Of a stretch of DNA of 64,000 nt, positions 16,038 to 24,389 are shown in pieces. Both the position numbers and the translations under genes were made by a program. Below the pieces are notes generated by a model that worked only from the letters and a program-made list of their open reading frames with translations, did not search any database and was not told the DNA's origin. Position 1 is the first letter of the stretch; each line of letters opens with the position of its first letter. The stretch covers positions 186,001 to 250,000 of the forward strand of contig NZ_CP090423.1 in the NCBI RefSeq assembly GCF_023518235.1. Reading direction: 5' to 3'. The DNA is from Stenotrophomonas maltophilia (GTDB lineage Bacteria > Pseudomonadota > Gammaproteobacteria > Xanthomonadales > Xanthomonadaceae).

Positions 16038-16043
16038 TTGACA
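16038..16043 (+). promoter_or_regulatory. Possible -35 box of the csp gene
   Basis: TTGACA stands 203 bases upstream of the csp ATG in a locally AT-rich stretch. A matching -10 is not clear. If used, it would give the long leader typical of cold-shock genes. Weak evidence. Confidence 0.3.
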
Positions 16044-16245
16044 GTGAAAGATTTTGCCAGTTGCTTTTTCGTTTTGGGCGGGTTAAGTTGCAGTCGCTGA
16101 GCTTGGCAAGGTCACCGTGGATCGTGGCCTGATGAAGCAAGATCTTCCCGATCCGCTGCATCGATGCACCTCGCTTCCCCCTTGCTTGTCAGCCGCCCAC
16201 CAGGCGTTTCCAACAACAAGAGAGAGTCATCAGGGAGTTAGTGAG

Positions 16246-16455
16246 ATGTCCGAACGCGAGACCGGTACCGTCAAGTGGTTCAACGATGCAAAGGGCTTCG
16301 GCTTCATCAGCCGTGAAAACGGCGAAGACGTGTTCGTGCACTTCCGCGCCATCCAGACCCAGGGCTTCAAGAGCCTGAAGGAAGGCCAGAAGGTCACCTT
16401 CACCGTCGTGCAGGGCCAGAAGGGCCTGCAGGCCGACGCCGTGCAGCCGACCTGA
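16246..16455 (+). CDS. Cold-shock protein (CspA family), 69 aa
   Basis: A single OB-fold domain that binds single-stranded nucleic acid and melts RNA structures. RNP1 KGFGFI and RNP2 VFVHF are both present; [15 protein letters not shown] is the standard start of the fold. The length of 69 is normal. The ATG at 16246 follows GGGAG; the longer upstream frame is leader sequence. About 200 bases of leader precede it. A terminator follows at 16483-16505. Which of the several csp paralogues this is cannot be told. Confidence 0.95.
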   Translation: MSERETGTVKWFNDAKGFGFISRENGEDVFVHFRAIQTQGFKSLKEGQKVTFTVVQGQKGLQADAVQPT

Positions 16456-16482
16456 TCGAGCTGCATCACGTCAAACGGAAAA

Positions 16483-16505
16483 GGCCCGCGCAAGCGGGCC
16501 TTTTT
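16483..16505. terminator. Rho-independent terminator after csp
   Basis: The stem GGCCCGC/GCGGGCC with tetraloop GCAA is followed by TTTTT. It ends csp and, because AA precedes the stem, may also act on the opposing glycine-zipper gene that ends at 16529. Confidence 0.9.
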
Positions 16506-16528
16506 CTTTACCGTTGGCCCGTTGCCGA

Positions 16529-17026
16529 TCAGCGCAGGATGACCTTGCCGTTGACCACGCGCACATAGGTGTTCTCGCGGATGCCGGCCAGATCACGCTG
16601 GTTGACCACGATGGTGCGGCCATCATCCATGCGCACGCTGATGTCGTAGGTGTCGCTGGTGACGTTCTTCTGGATCTGGTTACCGGCCAGTGCACCACCG
16701 ACCGCACCCGCGGCGGCGGCGATGTTCTTGTTGCCACGGCTGCCACCGGTGTGGTCGGAGATCTCATGACCGGCCACGGCGCCGACGATGCCGCCCAGGA
16801 TCGCGCCGGTCGCGCTGGGCGCGGTACGGCCCGAGGGCACCACGTTGATGCGGGTGACGATGCCGCAGTCGGCGCAGCGGCCCTGGTTGTAGCCGCCGTT
16901 GTTGCCGTAACCGCCCGAGTTGTAACCGCCATTGTTGTAGCCGCCACCGCCGTAGCCGGGCGAGGTGGCACAGCCGGCCAGGGCAAGGGTGGCAATGGCG
17001 CTGGCAGCGATGAGCTGGATCTTCAT
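16529..17026 (-). CDS. Glycine-zipper 2TM lipoprotein (SlyB/YcfJ-like), 165 aa
   Basis: The signal peptide ends in lipobox LALAGC, making it an outer-membrane-type lipoprotein. A Gly/Tyr/Asn-rich repeat (GGYNNGGYNSGGYG) follows. Then comes the glycine-zipper ATGAILGGIVGAVAGHEI and a second zipper NIAAAAGAVGGALAGNQI, the pattern of Rickettsia 17-kDa antigen-like proteins. The C-terminal part has the motif VRMDDGRTIVVNQRDL, a small beta domain found in several paralogues. The start at 17026 has GGAG 8 bases upstream. A related protein is encoded at 19732-20574. Its role is envelope integrity by inference. Confidence 0.88.
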   Translation of the reverse strand: MKIQLIAASAIATLALAGCATSPGYGGGGYNNGGYNSGGYGNNGGYNQGRCADCGIVTRINVVPSGRTAPSATGAILGGIVGAVAGHEISDHTGGSRGNKNIAAAAGAVGGALAGNQIQKNVTSDTYDISVRMDDGRTIVVNQRDLAGIRENTYVRVVNGKVILR

Positions 17027-17162
17027 GGGGCGTCTCCTGGCCGTGAAGGCGGGTGCGTTGGGTGGTACTGCGTCATGCAGCAGGGTGGACGAATCGTCCC
17101 CTTTTGAACGTGAACGAGGTGCCAACCACGCGTGCACAGTCCGGCTGGAAGATGAATGCGCT

Positions 17163-17597
17163 TCAGCGGAAATCCTGATGGCAGGCCCGGCACTCGCTCT
17201 GCACGCTTTCCACCACCTTGGCCAGGGCGGTGCAGTCACTGGGCGGCGCAGCGAGTGCACTGTTGAGGGTGCCGCGCAACCGGCTGGCATGCTGCTGGAA
17301 CTGCGCGTTGTCCTTCAGCCCGGGAAAGGCCAGGTCCAGGTCGTTGGACAGCAGGCGCAGCGCCTGCAGGCGCGGAACGCTGTCGGCCAGGCTGCAGCGG
17401 TTCTGCTGCTGGGCCTGCTGCAGCAGCTGCGACTGCCGCTGCATCACCTGCATCAGGCTGTTCGGGAACGGATCGCGGCGAGCCTGCAACACGCGCCCGA
17501 CCATCACCGTGGCGACCAGGCCGATCAGCAGGCCCAGGCACAGCACGAACAGGTAGCGGTGGGCGGAGGACAGGCGGCGGGGCGGGCTGGCGTTCAT
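17163..17597 (-). CDS. Membrane-anchored cytochrome c'-like protein, 144 aa
   Basis: One transmembrane segment (residues 15-34, LFVLCLGLLIGLVATVMV) anchors the protein. The rest is predicted helical with a Gln-rich region near 52-66. The C-terminus CRACHQDFR contains CxxCH at residues 136-140, followed by the Phe-Arg that ends the cytochrome c' family, so one covalent haem is likely. It may bind gas or transfer electrons in the periplasm. The ATG at 17597 has GGAG upstream at good spacing. Cytochrome c' proteins are usually soluble; the membrane anchor is somewhat unusual. The fold assignment is inferred from the end motif only. Confidence 0.68.
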   Translation of the reverse strand: MNASPPRRLSSAHRYLFVLCLGLLIGLVATVMVGRVLQARRDPFPNSLMQVMQRQSQLLQQAQQQNRCSLADSVPRLQALRLLSNDLDLAFPGLKDNAQFQQHASRLRGTLNSALAAPPSDCTALAKVVESVQSECRACHQDFR

Positions 17598-17677
17598 GGC
17601 GGGCTCTCCGGTCGTGCAACGGTGGGTTTGGTACCGGCGCGCTGTAGGCACGCGTGCCTGCACGTTAAAATAGCCGG

Positions 17678-18505
17678 ATGAACGAACAGGTCAAACAACG
17701 CTTCGCCGGCATCGAACGGCTGTATGGCGTAGGTGCGCTCGAGCGCCTGCAGGGCAGCCGCGTGGCGGTGGTGGGCATGGGCGGCGTCGGCTCGTGGGTG
17801 GTGGAAGCGCTGGCGCGCTCGGCGGTCGGCCACCTGACCCTGATCGATGCCGACGATATCTGCGTGTCCAACACCAACCGGCAACTGCCCGCGCTGGAAG
17901 GAAACTATGGCCGCAACAAGGCCGAGGCGATGGCCGAGCGCTGCCGTGCGATCAATCCGGATATCGGTGTCGATGCGGTGCAGGCGTTCCTGACCGTCTC
18001 CAACATGGCCGAGCTGCTGGACCGCGGTTTCGACCTGGTGATCGATGCCTGCGACAGCTTCCGGGTCAAGGTCGAGACGATCGCCTGGTGCCGCCGCCGC
18101 AAGCTGCCGCTGCTGACCGTAGGGGCTGCCGGGGGCCGCACCGACCCGACCCTGGTGCGCATCCGCGATGTCTCGCGCACCGAGCATGACGCCATGCTGG
18201 CGCTGATCCGCAAGAAGCTGCGCAGCGAGTTCAATTTCCCGAAGAATGCCAAGCGCTATTTCGGCGTGCCGGCGGTGTATTCGCTGGAGAACGTGAAGTA
18301 TCCCCAGGCCGACGGCAGTGTCTGTGGCCTGCGCCCGAACCTGGGGGCCGACGCCGCGCTGAAGCTGGATTGCGGTGCCGGCCTCGGTGCGGCCACCCAC
18401 ATCACCGGCGCCTTCGCATTTGCTGCGGTGGGCAAGGCGCTGGAGATGCTGCTGGAGCCGAAGAAGGTGAAGGCTGAGGTGGTCCCGGCCGACGCAGAGG
18501 CATGA
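17678..18505 (+). CDS. tcdA: tRNA threonylcarbamoyladenosine dehydratase TcdA (CsdL/YgdL), 275 aa
   Basis: An E1-like ATP-dependent enzyme that forms cyclic t6A at position 37 of tRNAs. The nucleotide-binding glycine loop is VAVVGMGGVGSW (29-40), followed by LIDADDICVSNTNRQ, typical of the ThiF/MoeB/UBA superfamily, and a conserved C-terminal region. The ATG at 17678 starts the family N-terminus MNEQVKQRFAGIERLYG. It diverges from the cytochrome c'-like gene and converges with tatD across GTAG repeats. Confidence 0.94.
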   Translation: MNEQVKQRFAGIERLYGVGALERLQGSRVAVVGMGGVGSWVVEALARSAVGHLTLIDADDICVSNTNRQLPALEGNYGRNKAEAMAERCRAINPDIGVDAVQAFLTVSNMAELLDRGFDLVIDACDSFRVKVETIAWCRRRKLPLLTVGAAGGRTDPTLVRIRDVSRTEHDAMLALIRKKLRSEFNFPKNAKRYFGVPAVYSLENVKYPQADGSVCGLRPNLGADAALKLDCGAGLGAATHITGAFAFAAVGKALEMLLEPKKVKAEVVPADAEA

Positions 18506-18507
18506 CG

Positions 18508-18579
18508 GTAGTGCCGGCCGCTGGCCGGCATCCGCGTCGATTCAATCGTTCCGGGGTTGCCGGCCGGCGGCCGGCACTA
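18508..18579. repeat. Pair of inverted GTAG (SMAG) repeats; one supplies the tatD stop
   Basis: A GTAG copy (18508 on, core GCCGGCCGCTGGCCGGC) and an inverted copy ending CTAC at 18579. The TAG stop of the tatD gene (18579-18577, minus strand) is the GTAG end of the second copy. Confidence 0.9.
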
Positions 18580-19356
18580 CCCTCGCTGCGCCGGCAGCGC
18601 GAACAGCCGACGCGCATTCCCGGTGGTGGCGTGTGCCACGGCGTCTACCTCCATCCCACGCAGCGCGGCCACGTGGCCGGCGATGACCGCCAGCCGCGCC
18701 GGCTCGTTGCGCTGGCCACGGATGCCGGCGTCGGGCTGGTCCGGCGCGTCGGTCTCCAGCAGCAGCTGTTCCAGCGGCATCTCCCGCACCAGCCGCTGCA
18801 GCCGCTGCGCGCGCTCGTAGGTCAACGGGCCGCCCAGGCCGAGCAGAAAGCCCTGCCGGTGCAGCTGCGCGGCCTGTTCCGGGCTGCCGGAAAAGCTGTG
18901 CACCACGCCGCGCAGGCCGCCGATGCGGCGGATCGCCGCGATCACCGCATCCACCGCGCGGCGCGCGTGCACGATCACCGGCAGGTCGAATTCACGGGCC
19001 AGTTCCAGCTGGCCGATGAAGTAGGCCTGCTGGGTGTCCGCATCGAGTCCCTCAACGAAGAAGTCCAGCCCGCACTCGCCGATCGCACAGGGGCGCTCGC
19101 GCTCGATCCATGCGCGCAGCAGCGGCAGATGCTCGGGCCGGTGCGCCGCCAGAAACATCGGATGCAGGCCATAGGCCGGGTACAGCCCCGGCGCCTGTGT
19201 GCAGACCTCGCGCAGCTTCGGCCAGCTTGCGGCGGTGACTGCCGGCACCACCTGGACATGGACGCCGGCCGCCTGCGCACGCGCGATCACGGCCGCGCGG
19301 TCAGGGTCGAACTCACTGGCATCGAGGTGGCAATGGCTGTCGACCAGCACGCTCAA
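18577..19356 (-). CDS. TatD family metal-dependent hydrolase, 259 aa
   Basis: A TIM-barrel hydrolase with HCHLD (8-12), GECGLDF, PVIVHAR and ETDAPDQ, the metal-binding signature of TatD/YcfH DNases and deoxyribonucleases. The likely start is TTG at 19356, whose first bases overlap the stop of the upstream gene (TTGA); a GTG at 19350 is an alternative. Its stop TAG is the GTAG end of an SMAG element. Family members degrade DNA or RNA ends, and several paralogues per genome are usual. Coupled to the small gene upstream. Confidence 0.87.
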   Translation of the reverse strand: MSVLVDSHCHLDASEFDPDRAAVIARAQAAGVHVQVVPAVTAASWPKLREVCTQAPGLYPAYGLHPMFLAAHRPEHLPLLRAWIERERPCAIGECGLDFFVEGLDADTQQAYFIGQLELAREFDLPVIVHARRAVDAVIAAIRRIGGLRGVVHSFSGSPEQAAQLHRQGFLLGLGGPLTYERAQRLQRLVREMPLEQLLLETDAPDQPDAGIRGQRNEPARLAVIAGHVAALRGMEVDAVAHATTGNARRLFALPAQRG

Positions 19357-19568
19357 CGCTGTTCCAGGGGCGGCGGCGTCGCGGTGTTGCGGCTTTTCCA
19401 GTTGGCCAGCAGCAGCGTTCCGAACCCCAGCACCAGCTCATCGACGAACGGAATCGGGTCGGGGATGAACAGGGTCAGGATGAACAGGCCGGCGGTCAGC
19501 TTGAACAGGGTGGGGTAGCGCAGCCGGCGGGCCCATTGCAGAACCGGCAGCAGCATCGGGTTGGCCAT
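19353..19568 (-). CDS. Small membrane protein, DUF6116-like, 71 aa
   Basis: A short conserved protein with two hydrophobic segments around TLFKLTAGLFILTLFIPDP and VDELVLGFGTLLLANWK. I recall this as a Xanthomonadaceae-type DUF6116 family, but I am not certain. The ATG at 19568 has AGGA upstream. It ends inside the tatD start (TTGA overlap), suggesting an operon. Function unknown. Confidence 0.7.
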   Translation of the reverse strand: MANPMLLPVLQWARRLRYPTLFKLTAGLFILTLFIPDPIPFVDELVLGFGTLLLANWKSRNTATPPPLEQR

Positions 19569-19731
19569 GGCGGCAATCCTCGTGGGGAATATGCAAACGC
19601 TACCACGGGCCCAGCATTTCCCGATGCTGAATGGGTTACAGGAATGAGCAGGAAATGTGGAGATTCCGTTCAGGCAGTGCATGCTGCAATCTGCGTCGAG
19701 AACGTTGCGGATGGTCCGCAAGGAGCAGGTC

Positions 19732-20574
19732 ATGAAAAGTACAACAACAACTGTCCTGGTCGCAGCGGGCGCGCTGCTGGTCGGTGGCATCGCCACCGCT
19801 GCCTTCATGAAGAGCGGCGGTTCGTCGCCCGATTCCATCAGCGCCGGAACCCCCAACGGCGAATCGCGCCTGGCCAGTGGCAACGCCAGCGACGACGGTG
19901 CCCGTGGTGACATGCTCGACCCGTCCGCGCCGCGTGGGCTGGAATATGCCGACGTGCTGAAGGTCGACCCGATCACCGAGAAGCAGAAGGCCTACGCCAC
20001 CGTGATCGGCACCGATCCGGTGCGTGAGACCTCCACCACCCAGACCCCGCACGAAGTCTGCGAAGACGTGACCGTGCAGGAACGCCTGCCTGAGCGCGAC
20101 GGTAATGTCGGCGGCACCGTGGTCGGCGCGGTGGTCGGTGGCCTGCTCGGCAACCAGGTGGGTGGCGGCAACGGCAAGAAGGCCGCCACCGCAGCCGGTG
20201 CAGTGGCCGGTGGCCTGATCGGCAACCAGATCGACAAGCGTCATGTCGGTGGCCGCGTGGTCAACCGTACCGAGCGCCAGTGCCACACCGAGACCGCGAC
20301 CTCCGAGTCGAGCCGCGTCACCGGCTACAACGTGACCTACCGCAATGAGGATGGCACCACCGGCACGATGCGCATGGCCAGCAAGCCGGGCACCCGCATT
20401 GCCATGGGTACCAACGATGTGGTGAAGGGTTACAACGTGACCTACCGCTATGACGGCGCAGAGAAGACCGTGCGCCTGGACAACAAGCCGGCCAGCGATC
20501 GCCTGCCGGTGGTAGACGGCCAGCTGGTCACGCAGACCGCTGCCGCCGGTGCGACCGCCGCTACGCGCCAGTAA
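19732..20574 (+). CDS. Glycine-zipper 2TM domain envelope protein, 280 aa
   Basis: After a basic N-terminus there is a hydrophobic segment (TTTTVLVAAGALLVGGIATAAF), which is more likely an uncleaved anchor or a signal peptide than a lipobox. Two glycine zippers follow: GGTVVGAVVGGLLGNQVGG and AATAAGAVAGGLIGNQI. The C-terminal part has two copies of a short motif, TGYNVTYRNEDGTTGT and KGYNVTYRYDGAEKTV, so it is internally repeated. ATG 19732 has AAGGAG upstream. It resembles the lipoprotein at 16529-17026 but is larger. An envelope-stress function is likely by family but not shown. Confidence 0.85.
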   Translation: MKSTTTTVLVAAGALLVGGIATAAFMKSGGSSPDSISAGTPNGESRLASGNASDDGARGDMLDPSAPRGLEYADVLKVDPITEKQKAYATVIGTDPVRETSTTQTPHEVCEDVTVQERLPERDGNVGGTVVGAVVGGLLGNQVGGGNGKKAATAAGAVAGGLIGNQIDKRHVGGRVVNRTERQCHTETATSESSRVTGYNVTYRNEDGTTGTMRMASKPGTRIAMGTNDVVKGYNVTYRYDGAEKTVRLDNKPASDRLPVVDGQLVTQTAAAGATAATRQ

Positions 20575-20597
20575 TTCCGGCGCAGCGTGCAGTACCG

Positions 20598-20624
20598 AAC
20601 GGGCCGGCACATGCCGGCCCGTTT
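20598..20624 (+). terminator. Rho-independent terminator after the glycine-zipper gene
   Basis: The stem AACGGGCCGGCA with its complement around a short loop ends in a T-rich tail (TTTCGTTG). About 25 bases past the stop codon. Confidence 0.8.
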
Positions 20625-20699
20625 CGTTGTGCGCGCCGGCATTCATCCCTGTGGCGGCGGAATCCACCATCATGGTGGCCCCTTCGACATGGAGTCGGC

Positions 20700-21242
20700 A
20701 TGAGCATCTTCGACCTGCGCCTGGAAACCGAGCGGCTGATCCTGCGCCCGCTGCTGCGCGAGGACTACGAACCCTACCTGGCGTTCTGTGCCGACGAGGA
20801 AACGATGCGCACCCTGGGCGGGGTGCAGCCGCCATCGGTGGCCTGGCGCGGCTTCTGCAGCCTGGCCGGTGCCTGGCAGCTGTTCGGCTTCTCGATGTTC
20901 AGCGTTATCGAGAAATCCAGTGGCCAATGGATCGGGCGGATGGGCCCTTGGCAGCCGCAGGACTGGCCGGGCACCGAGGTAGGTTGGGGCATCCGCCGTG
21001 CCAGCTGGGGCCGGGGCTATGCGCCGGAAGCGGCGGTTGCCGCCATCGACTGGGCCTTCGATACGCTGGGCTGGGACGAGGTGATCCATACCATCGCCGA
21101 GAACAACGAGAACTCGCGGGCGGTGGCGCGCAAGCTCGGCAGCACGCTGCTGCGCATGGGGGAGTTGCCGCCGCCGTACAACGACAAGCCGATGCAGATC
21201 TGGGGCCAGTCGCGCGAGCAATGGCGACAACGCGTGCGCTGA
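20700..21242 (+). CDS. GNAT family N-acetyltransferase (RimJ/RimL type), 180 aa
   Basis: Starts SIFDLRLETERLILRPLLREDYE, the standard opening of RimJ/RimL-like acetyltransferases. EVGWGIRRASWGRGYAPEA forms strand 4 and the pyrophosphate loop, and AENNENSRAVARKLG is the conserved C-terminal coenzyme A region. It would acetylate an N-terminal amine or a small metabolite. ATG 20700 follows GGAG. It stands between two repeats, probably alone. Confidence 0.9.
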   Translation: MSIFDLRLETERLILRPLLREDYEPYLAFCADEETMRTLGGVQPPSVAWRGFCSLAGAWQLFGFSMFSVIEKSSGQWIGRMGPWQPQDWPGTEVGWGIRRASWGRGYAPEAAVAAIDWAFDTLGWDEVIHTIAENNENSRAVARKLGSTLLRMGELPPPYNDKPMQIWGQSREQWRQRVR

Positions 21243-21252
21243 GCGTTGCCCG

Positions 21253-21279
21253 CTAGTGCCGGCCGCTGGCCGGCACTAC
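21253..21279. repeat. Single GTAG-type (SMAG) repeat, degenerate CTAG end
   Basis: The core AGTGCCGGCC-GCT-GGCCGGCACT is a near-perfect palindrome, ending in CTAC. The first tetranucleotide is CTAG instead of GTAG. Confidence 0.82.
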
Positions 21280-21372
21280 CGTGTTGCCATGCTGCACCCG
21301 CGCTTGGCATTCACCGGCACGCTTGCCAGACTGCGTGCAGCCGGCCGCCGGCCGGATCCGATGGAGCAGGCA

Positions 21373-22029
21373 ATGGTGGAAGAGCGCGTCCCGTTGACGG
21401 TGCATGGCATGTCGGTCTCGGGCAATTGCCACAAGGTCCGACTGCTGCTGGAGCAGCTGGGCAGCCGCTACCGCTGGGTGGAGGTCGACAGCGCCCACGG
21501 GCAGACCCACACCGCCGAGTTCCTGGCACTGAATCCCAATGCCAAGGTGCCGCTGATCGTCCGCGACGACGGCCGCGTGCTGACCGAATCCAATGCAATC
21601 CTGTTCTGGCTGGCCGAAGGCACGCCGTATCTGCCGGTGGATGGCTGGGAGCGTGCGCAAGCGCTGAGCTGGATGTTCTTCGAGCAGTACACGCATGAGC
21701 CCTGCGTGGCCGTGGCGCGCTTCATCCGTGGCTGGACCGCAGCCGATTCGCCGCGCCGTGCCGAGCTGCCGCGCCTGCATGAACGCGCCGCCAGCGCGCT
21801 GGCGGTGATGGAGCAGCACCTGCGCCAGGCGCAGTGGTTCACCGGCAGCGGCTACGGTATCGCCGACATTGCCCTGTTCGCCTACACCGATGTGGCGCAC
21901 GAGGGCGGCATCAGCCTGGAGCCGTTCCCGGAAGTGCGCGCCTGGCTGCAGCGCGTACGTGCACAGCCCCGCTTCCTGCCGATGCCGGCGGTGACCGCCG
22001 AGGTGCGCGCACGCTTCGAGGCGGCGTGA
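21373..22029 (+). CDS. Glutathione S-transferase family protein, 218 aa
   Basis: The N-terminal domain has SVSGNCHKVRLLLEQLG and PNAKVPLIVRDDGRVLTESNAILFW, the glutathione-site pattern. The C-terminal domain ends in a helical bundle with GYGIADIALFAYTDVAHEGG. ATG 21373 is chosen because GGAG lies 8-11 bases upstream; the in-frame ATG at 21361 would place it inside the gene. It follows the acetyltransferase and an SMAG element. Substrate unknown. Confidence 0.88.
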   Translation: MVEERVPLTVHGMSVSGNCHKVRLLLEQLGSRYRWVEVDSAHGQTHTAEFLALNPNAKVPLIVRDDGRVLTESNAILFWLAEGTPYLPVDGWERAQALSWMFFEQYTHEPCVAVARFIRGWTAADSPRRAELPRLHERAASALAVMEQHLRQAQWFTGSGYGIADIALFAYTDVAHEGGISLEPFPEVRAWLQRVRAQPRFLPMPAVTAEVRARFEAA

Positions 22030-22054
22030 TTCTTTCTGAGGTGAACCCCACACG

Positions 22055-22078
22055 TTAGCGCCGGGCCATGCCCGGCGG
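22055..22078. repeat. GTAG-type repeat (GCGCCGGGC core)
   Basis: A palindrome TTAGCGCCGGGC-CATGCCCGGCGG with a TTAG end, a slight variant of the GTAG signature. It separates the GST and the E1 fusion. Confidence 0.75.
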
Positions 22079-22106
22079 AAAGCAACAACGACACGGAGGG
22101 TGTGCG

Positions 22107-24386
22107 ATGTTCGCTGTGGTTCCCGATCCGATTCCCGCACGCATGCGCGTGCTCAACCGCGCCGATGTGTGCGATGTCAATTTCCTCGAGGCGGTGCGCG
22201 GTTGGCGCGGCAGCCCGCGCCTGCGACCGGCGCCGGATGCACCGATCCTGCCGGGCAGCACGCTCACCGCCGCGGCCTTCGATGAACTGTTCGATTCGCA
22301 GCTGGCCAGCCGCCAGCTGGACCTGATGGCACGCGTACTGCGCGTGCAGAACAAGGTCTTCTACACCATCGGTTCGTCCGGCCATGAAGGCAACGCGCTG
22401 CTGGCGCGGGCCTGCCGACACACCGACCCTGCGTTCCTGCACTATCGCTCCGGCGCCTTCATGGCCGAGCGCTCGCGGCAGGTACCAGGCATCGATCCGC
22501 TGCGCGATGCCGCCCTGTCGTTCGCCGCCAGTGCCGAGGATCCGGCCAGCGGTGGCCGCCACAAGGTGTGGGGCAGCAAGCCGTTGTGGGTACTGCCACA
22601 GACCTCGACCATCGCCTCGCACCTGCCCAAAGCGCTGGGTACCGCGCTGGCCATCGAGAGCGGCAAGCGGCTGGGCCAGGACCTGCCGATTCCCGCCGAC
22701 AGCATCGTGCTGTGTTCGTTCGGCGATGCCTCGGCCAACCACGCAACCGCGCAGACCGCCTTCAACACGGCCATGTGGTCGGCCTACCAGAAATTGCCGG
22801 CGCCGATCCTGTTCGTCTGCGAAGACAATGGCCTGGGCATCTCGGTGAAGACGCCTGAAGGCTGGATCGCCGAACGTTTCAGCCGGCAGCCGGGGCTGGA
22901 CTATTTCTTCGCCGACGGTCTGGACCTGGCCACCGGCCATGCCCAGGTGCAGGCGGCGGTGGAGCATTGCCGGCGCACCCGGCGGCCGACCTTCCTGCAT
23001 CTGCGCACCACGCGCCTGATGGGCCACGCCGGTACCGATTTCGAGGTGGAATGGCGCGCGCTGCCGGAACTGTGCGCGGCCGAGGCGAGTGACCCCCTGC
23101 TGCGCTCGGCGCAGATCGCGCTGGAGTCGGGCTGGATGGATGCGGCGGCGATCGAGGTCGCATACGAAACGATGCGCGCGCGCTGCATGGCCGCCGCGGC
23201 TGACGCCGAAGGTAGCGCCACGCTGCAATCGCTGCAGGAGGTGATGGCCCCGCTGGCGCCGTACACGCCGGCAGCAGTGCAGGCCGAGGCGCAGCGGGCG
23301 GTGCCGGCGGCAACGCGCGAGGCACTGTATGGCGACGCCGGGGCCCTGCCCGAGCGGCAGGCACCGCGGCACCTGGCGATCCAGATCAACCATGGCCTGC
23401 AGGAACTGTTGGCCAAGTACCCGCAGAGCCTGCTGTTCGGCGAGGACGTGGCGCAGAAGGGCGGCGTCTACACCGTCAGCAAGGATCTGCTGCGCCGCTT
23501 CGGCCCGCGCCGGGTGTTCAACACGCTGCTGGATGAAACCATGATCCTGGGCATGGCGCAGGGCCTGGCCAACATGGGCATGCTGCCGATTCCGGAGATC
23601 CAGTACCTGGCGTACCTGCACAACGCCATCGACCAGCTGCGTGGCGAGGCGTGTTCGCTGCAGTTCTTTTCCAATGACCAGTACCGCAACCCGATGCTGG
23701 TGCGGGTGGCGGGACTGGGCTACCAGAAGGGCTTCGGCGGCCACTTCCACAATGACAATTCGATCACCGCGCTGCGCGACATTCCGGGGCTGGTGGTCGG
23801 CTGCCCGTCGCGCGGCGATGACGCGGTGATGATGTTGCGCACGCTGGCGGCGATGGCGCGGGTGGATGGGCGGGTGGCGGTGCTGCTGGAGCCGATCGCG
23901 CTGTACATGAGCAAGGACCTGCATGACGCCGGTGATGGCCAGTGGCTGTTCGACTACCCGGCGCAGGGGCAGGCGCTGGTGCCGGGCGAGGGGCGGGTCT
24001 ATGCCCCCGAGGCGGACGACCTGGTGGTCTACACCTATGGCAACGGCGTGCCGATGGCGCTGCGGGCGGCGCGGGCAATCGAGCAGCAGCTGGGCTGGCA
24101 GGTCAGGGTGGTGGATCTGCGCTGGCTGGTACCGCTGGATGCCGGCTTCATCGCCGGCCAGGCGGCCAGCGCACGGCGGGTACTGGTGCTGGACGAGGGC
24201 CGCCATAGCGGCGGGGTGGGCGAAGGCGTGGTCACCGCCCTGGTCGAAGCAGGGTTCGGCCATCTGCCGCTGCGCCGGGTCTGTGGCGCCGATACCTATA
24301 CCCCGCTGGCAGGGGCAGCAATGTTCGGGCTTCCAAGCGACAATGCGGTGATTGGCGCCGCCCTCGACCTGGCGCAGGAACCCTGA
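22107..24386 (+). CDS. 2-oxoacid dehydrogenase-type E1, alpha and beta subunits fused, 759 aa
   Basis: A thiamine diphosphate-dependent E1 with both subunits in one chain. The alpha half (1 to about 390) has FGDASANHATAQ (205-216) and EDNGLGIS (239-246), the thiamine-phosphate and metal region. The beta half (from about 418) starts HLAIQINHGLQELL and has LFGEDVAQKGGVY and DEGRHSGGVGEG. Most resemble branched-chain or acetoin-type E1. No E2 or E3 gene adjoins, so the partner is elsewhere, perhaps shared with other complexes. ATG 22107 follows GGAGGG. The asnB-like gene starts 3 bases after its stop, so the two are probably co-transcribed. Confidence 0.85.
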   Translation: MFAVVPDPIPARMRVLNRADVCDVNFLEAVRGWRGSPRLRPAPDAPILPGSTLTAAAFDELFDSQLASRQLDLMARVLRVQNKVFYTIGSSGHEGNALLARACRHTDPAFLHYRSGAFMAERSRQVPGIDPLRDAALSFAASAEDPASGGRHKVWGSKPLWVLPQTSTIASHLPKALGTALAIESGKRLGQDLPIPADSIVLCSFGDASANHATAQTAFNTAMWSAYQKLPAPILFVCEDNGLGISVKTPEGWIAERFSRQPGLDYFFADGLDLATGHAQVQAAVEHCRRTRRPTFLHLRTTRLMGHAGTDFEVEWRALPELCAAEASDPLLRSAQIALESGWMDAAAIEVAYETMRARCMAAAADAEGSATLQSLQEVMAPLAPYTPAAVQAEAQRAVPAATREALYGDAGALPERQAPRHLAIQINHGLQELLAKYPQSLLFGEDVAQKGGVYTVSKDLLRRFGPRRVFNTLLDETMILGMAQGLANMGMLPIPEIQYLAYLHNAIDQLRGEACSLQFFSNDQYRNPMLVRVAGLGYQKGFGGHFHNDNSITALRDIPGLVVGCPSRGDDAVMMLRTLAAMARVDGRVAVLLEPIALYMSKDLHDAGDGQWLFDYPAQGQALVPGEGRVYAPEADDLVVYTYGNGVPMALRAARAIEQQLGWQVRVVDLRWLVPLDAGFIAGQAASARRVLVLDEGRHSGGVGEGVVTALVEAGFGHLPLRRVCGADTYTPLAGAAMFGLPSDNAVIGAALDLAQEP

Positions 24387-24389
24387 TGC

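Noticed and set aside
16010..16245. tRNA or riboswitch in the csp leader
   Set aside because: No cloverleaf or known aptamer pattern could be read; the region is best seen as a cold-shock leader.
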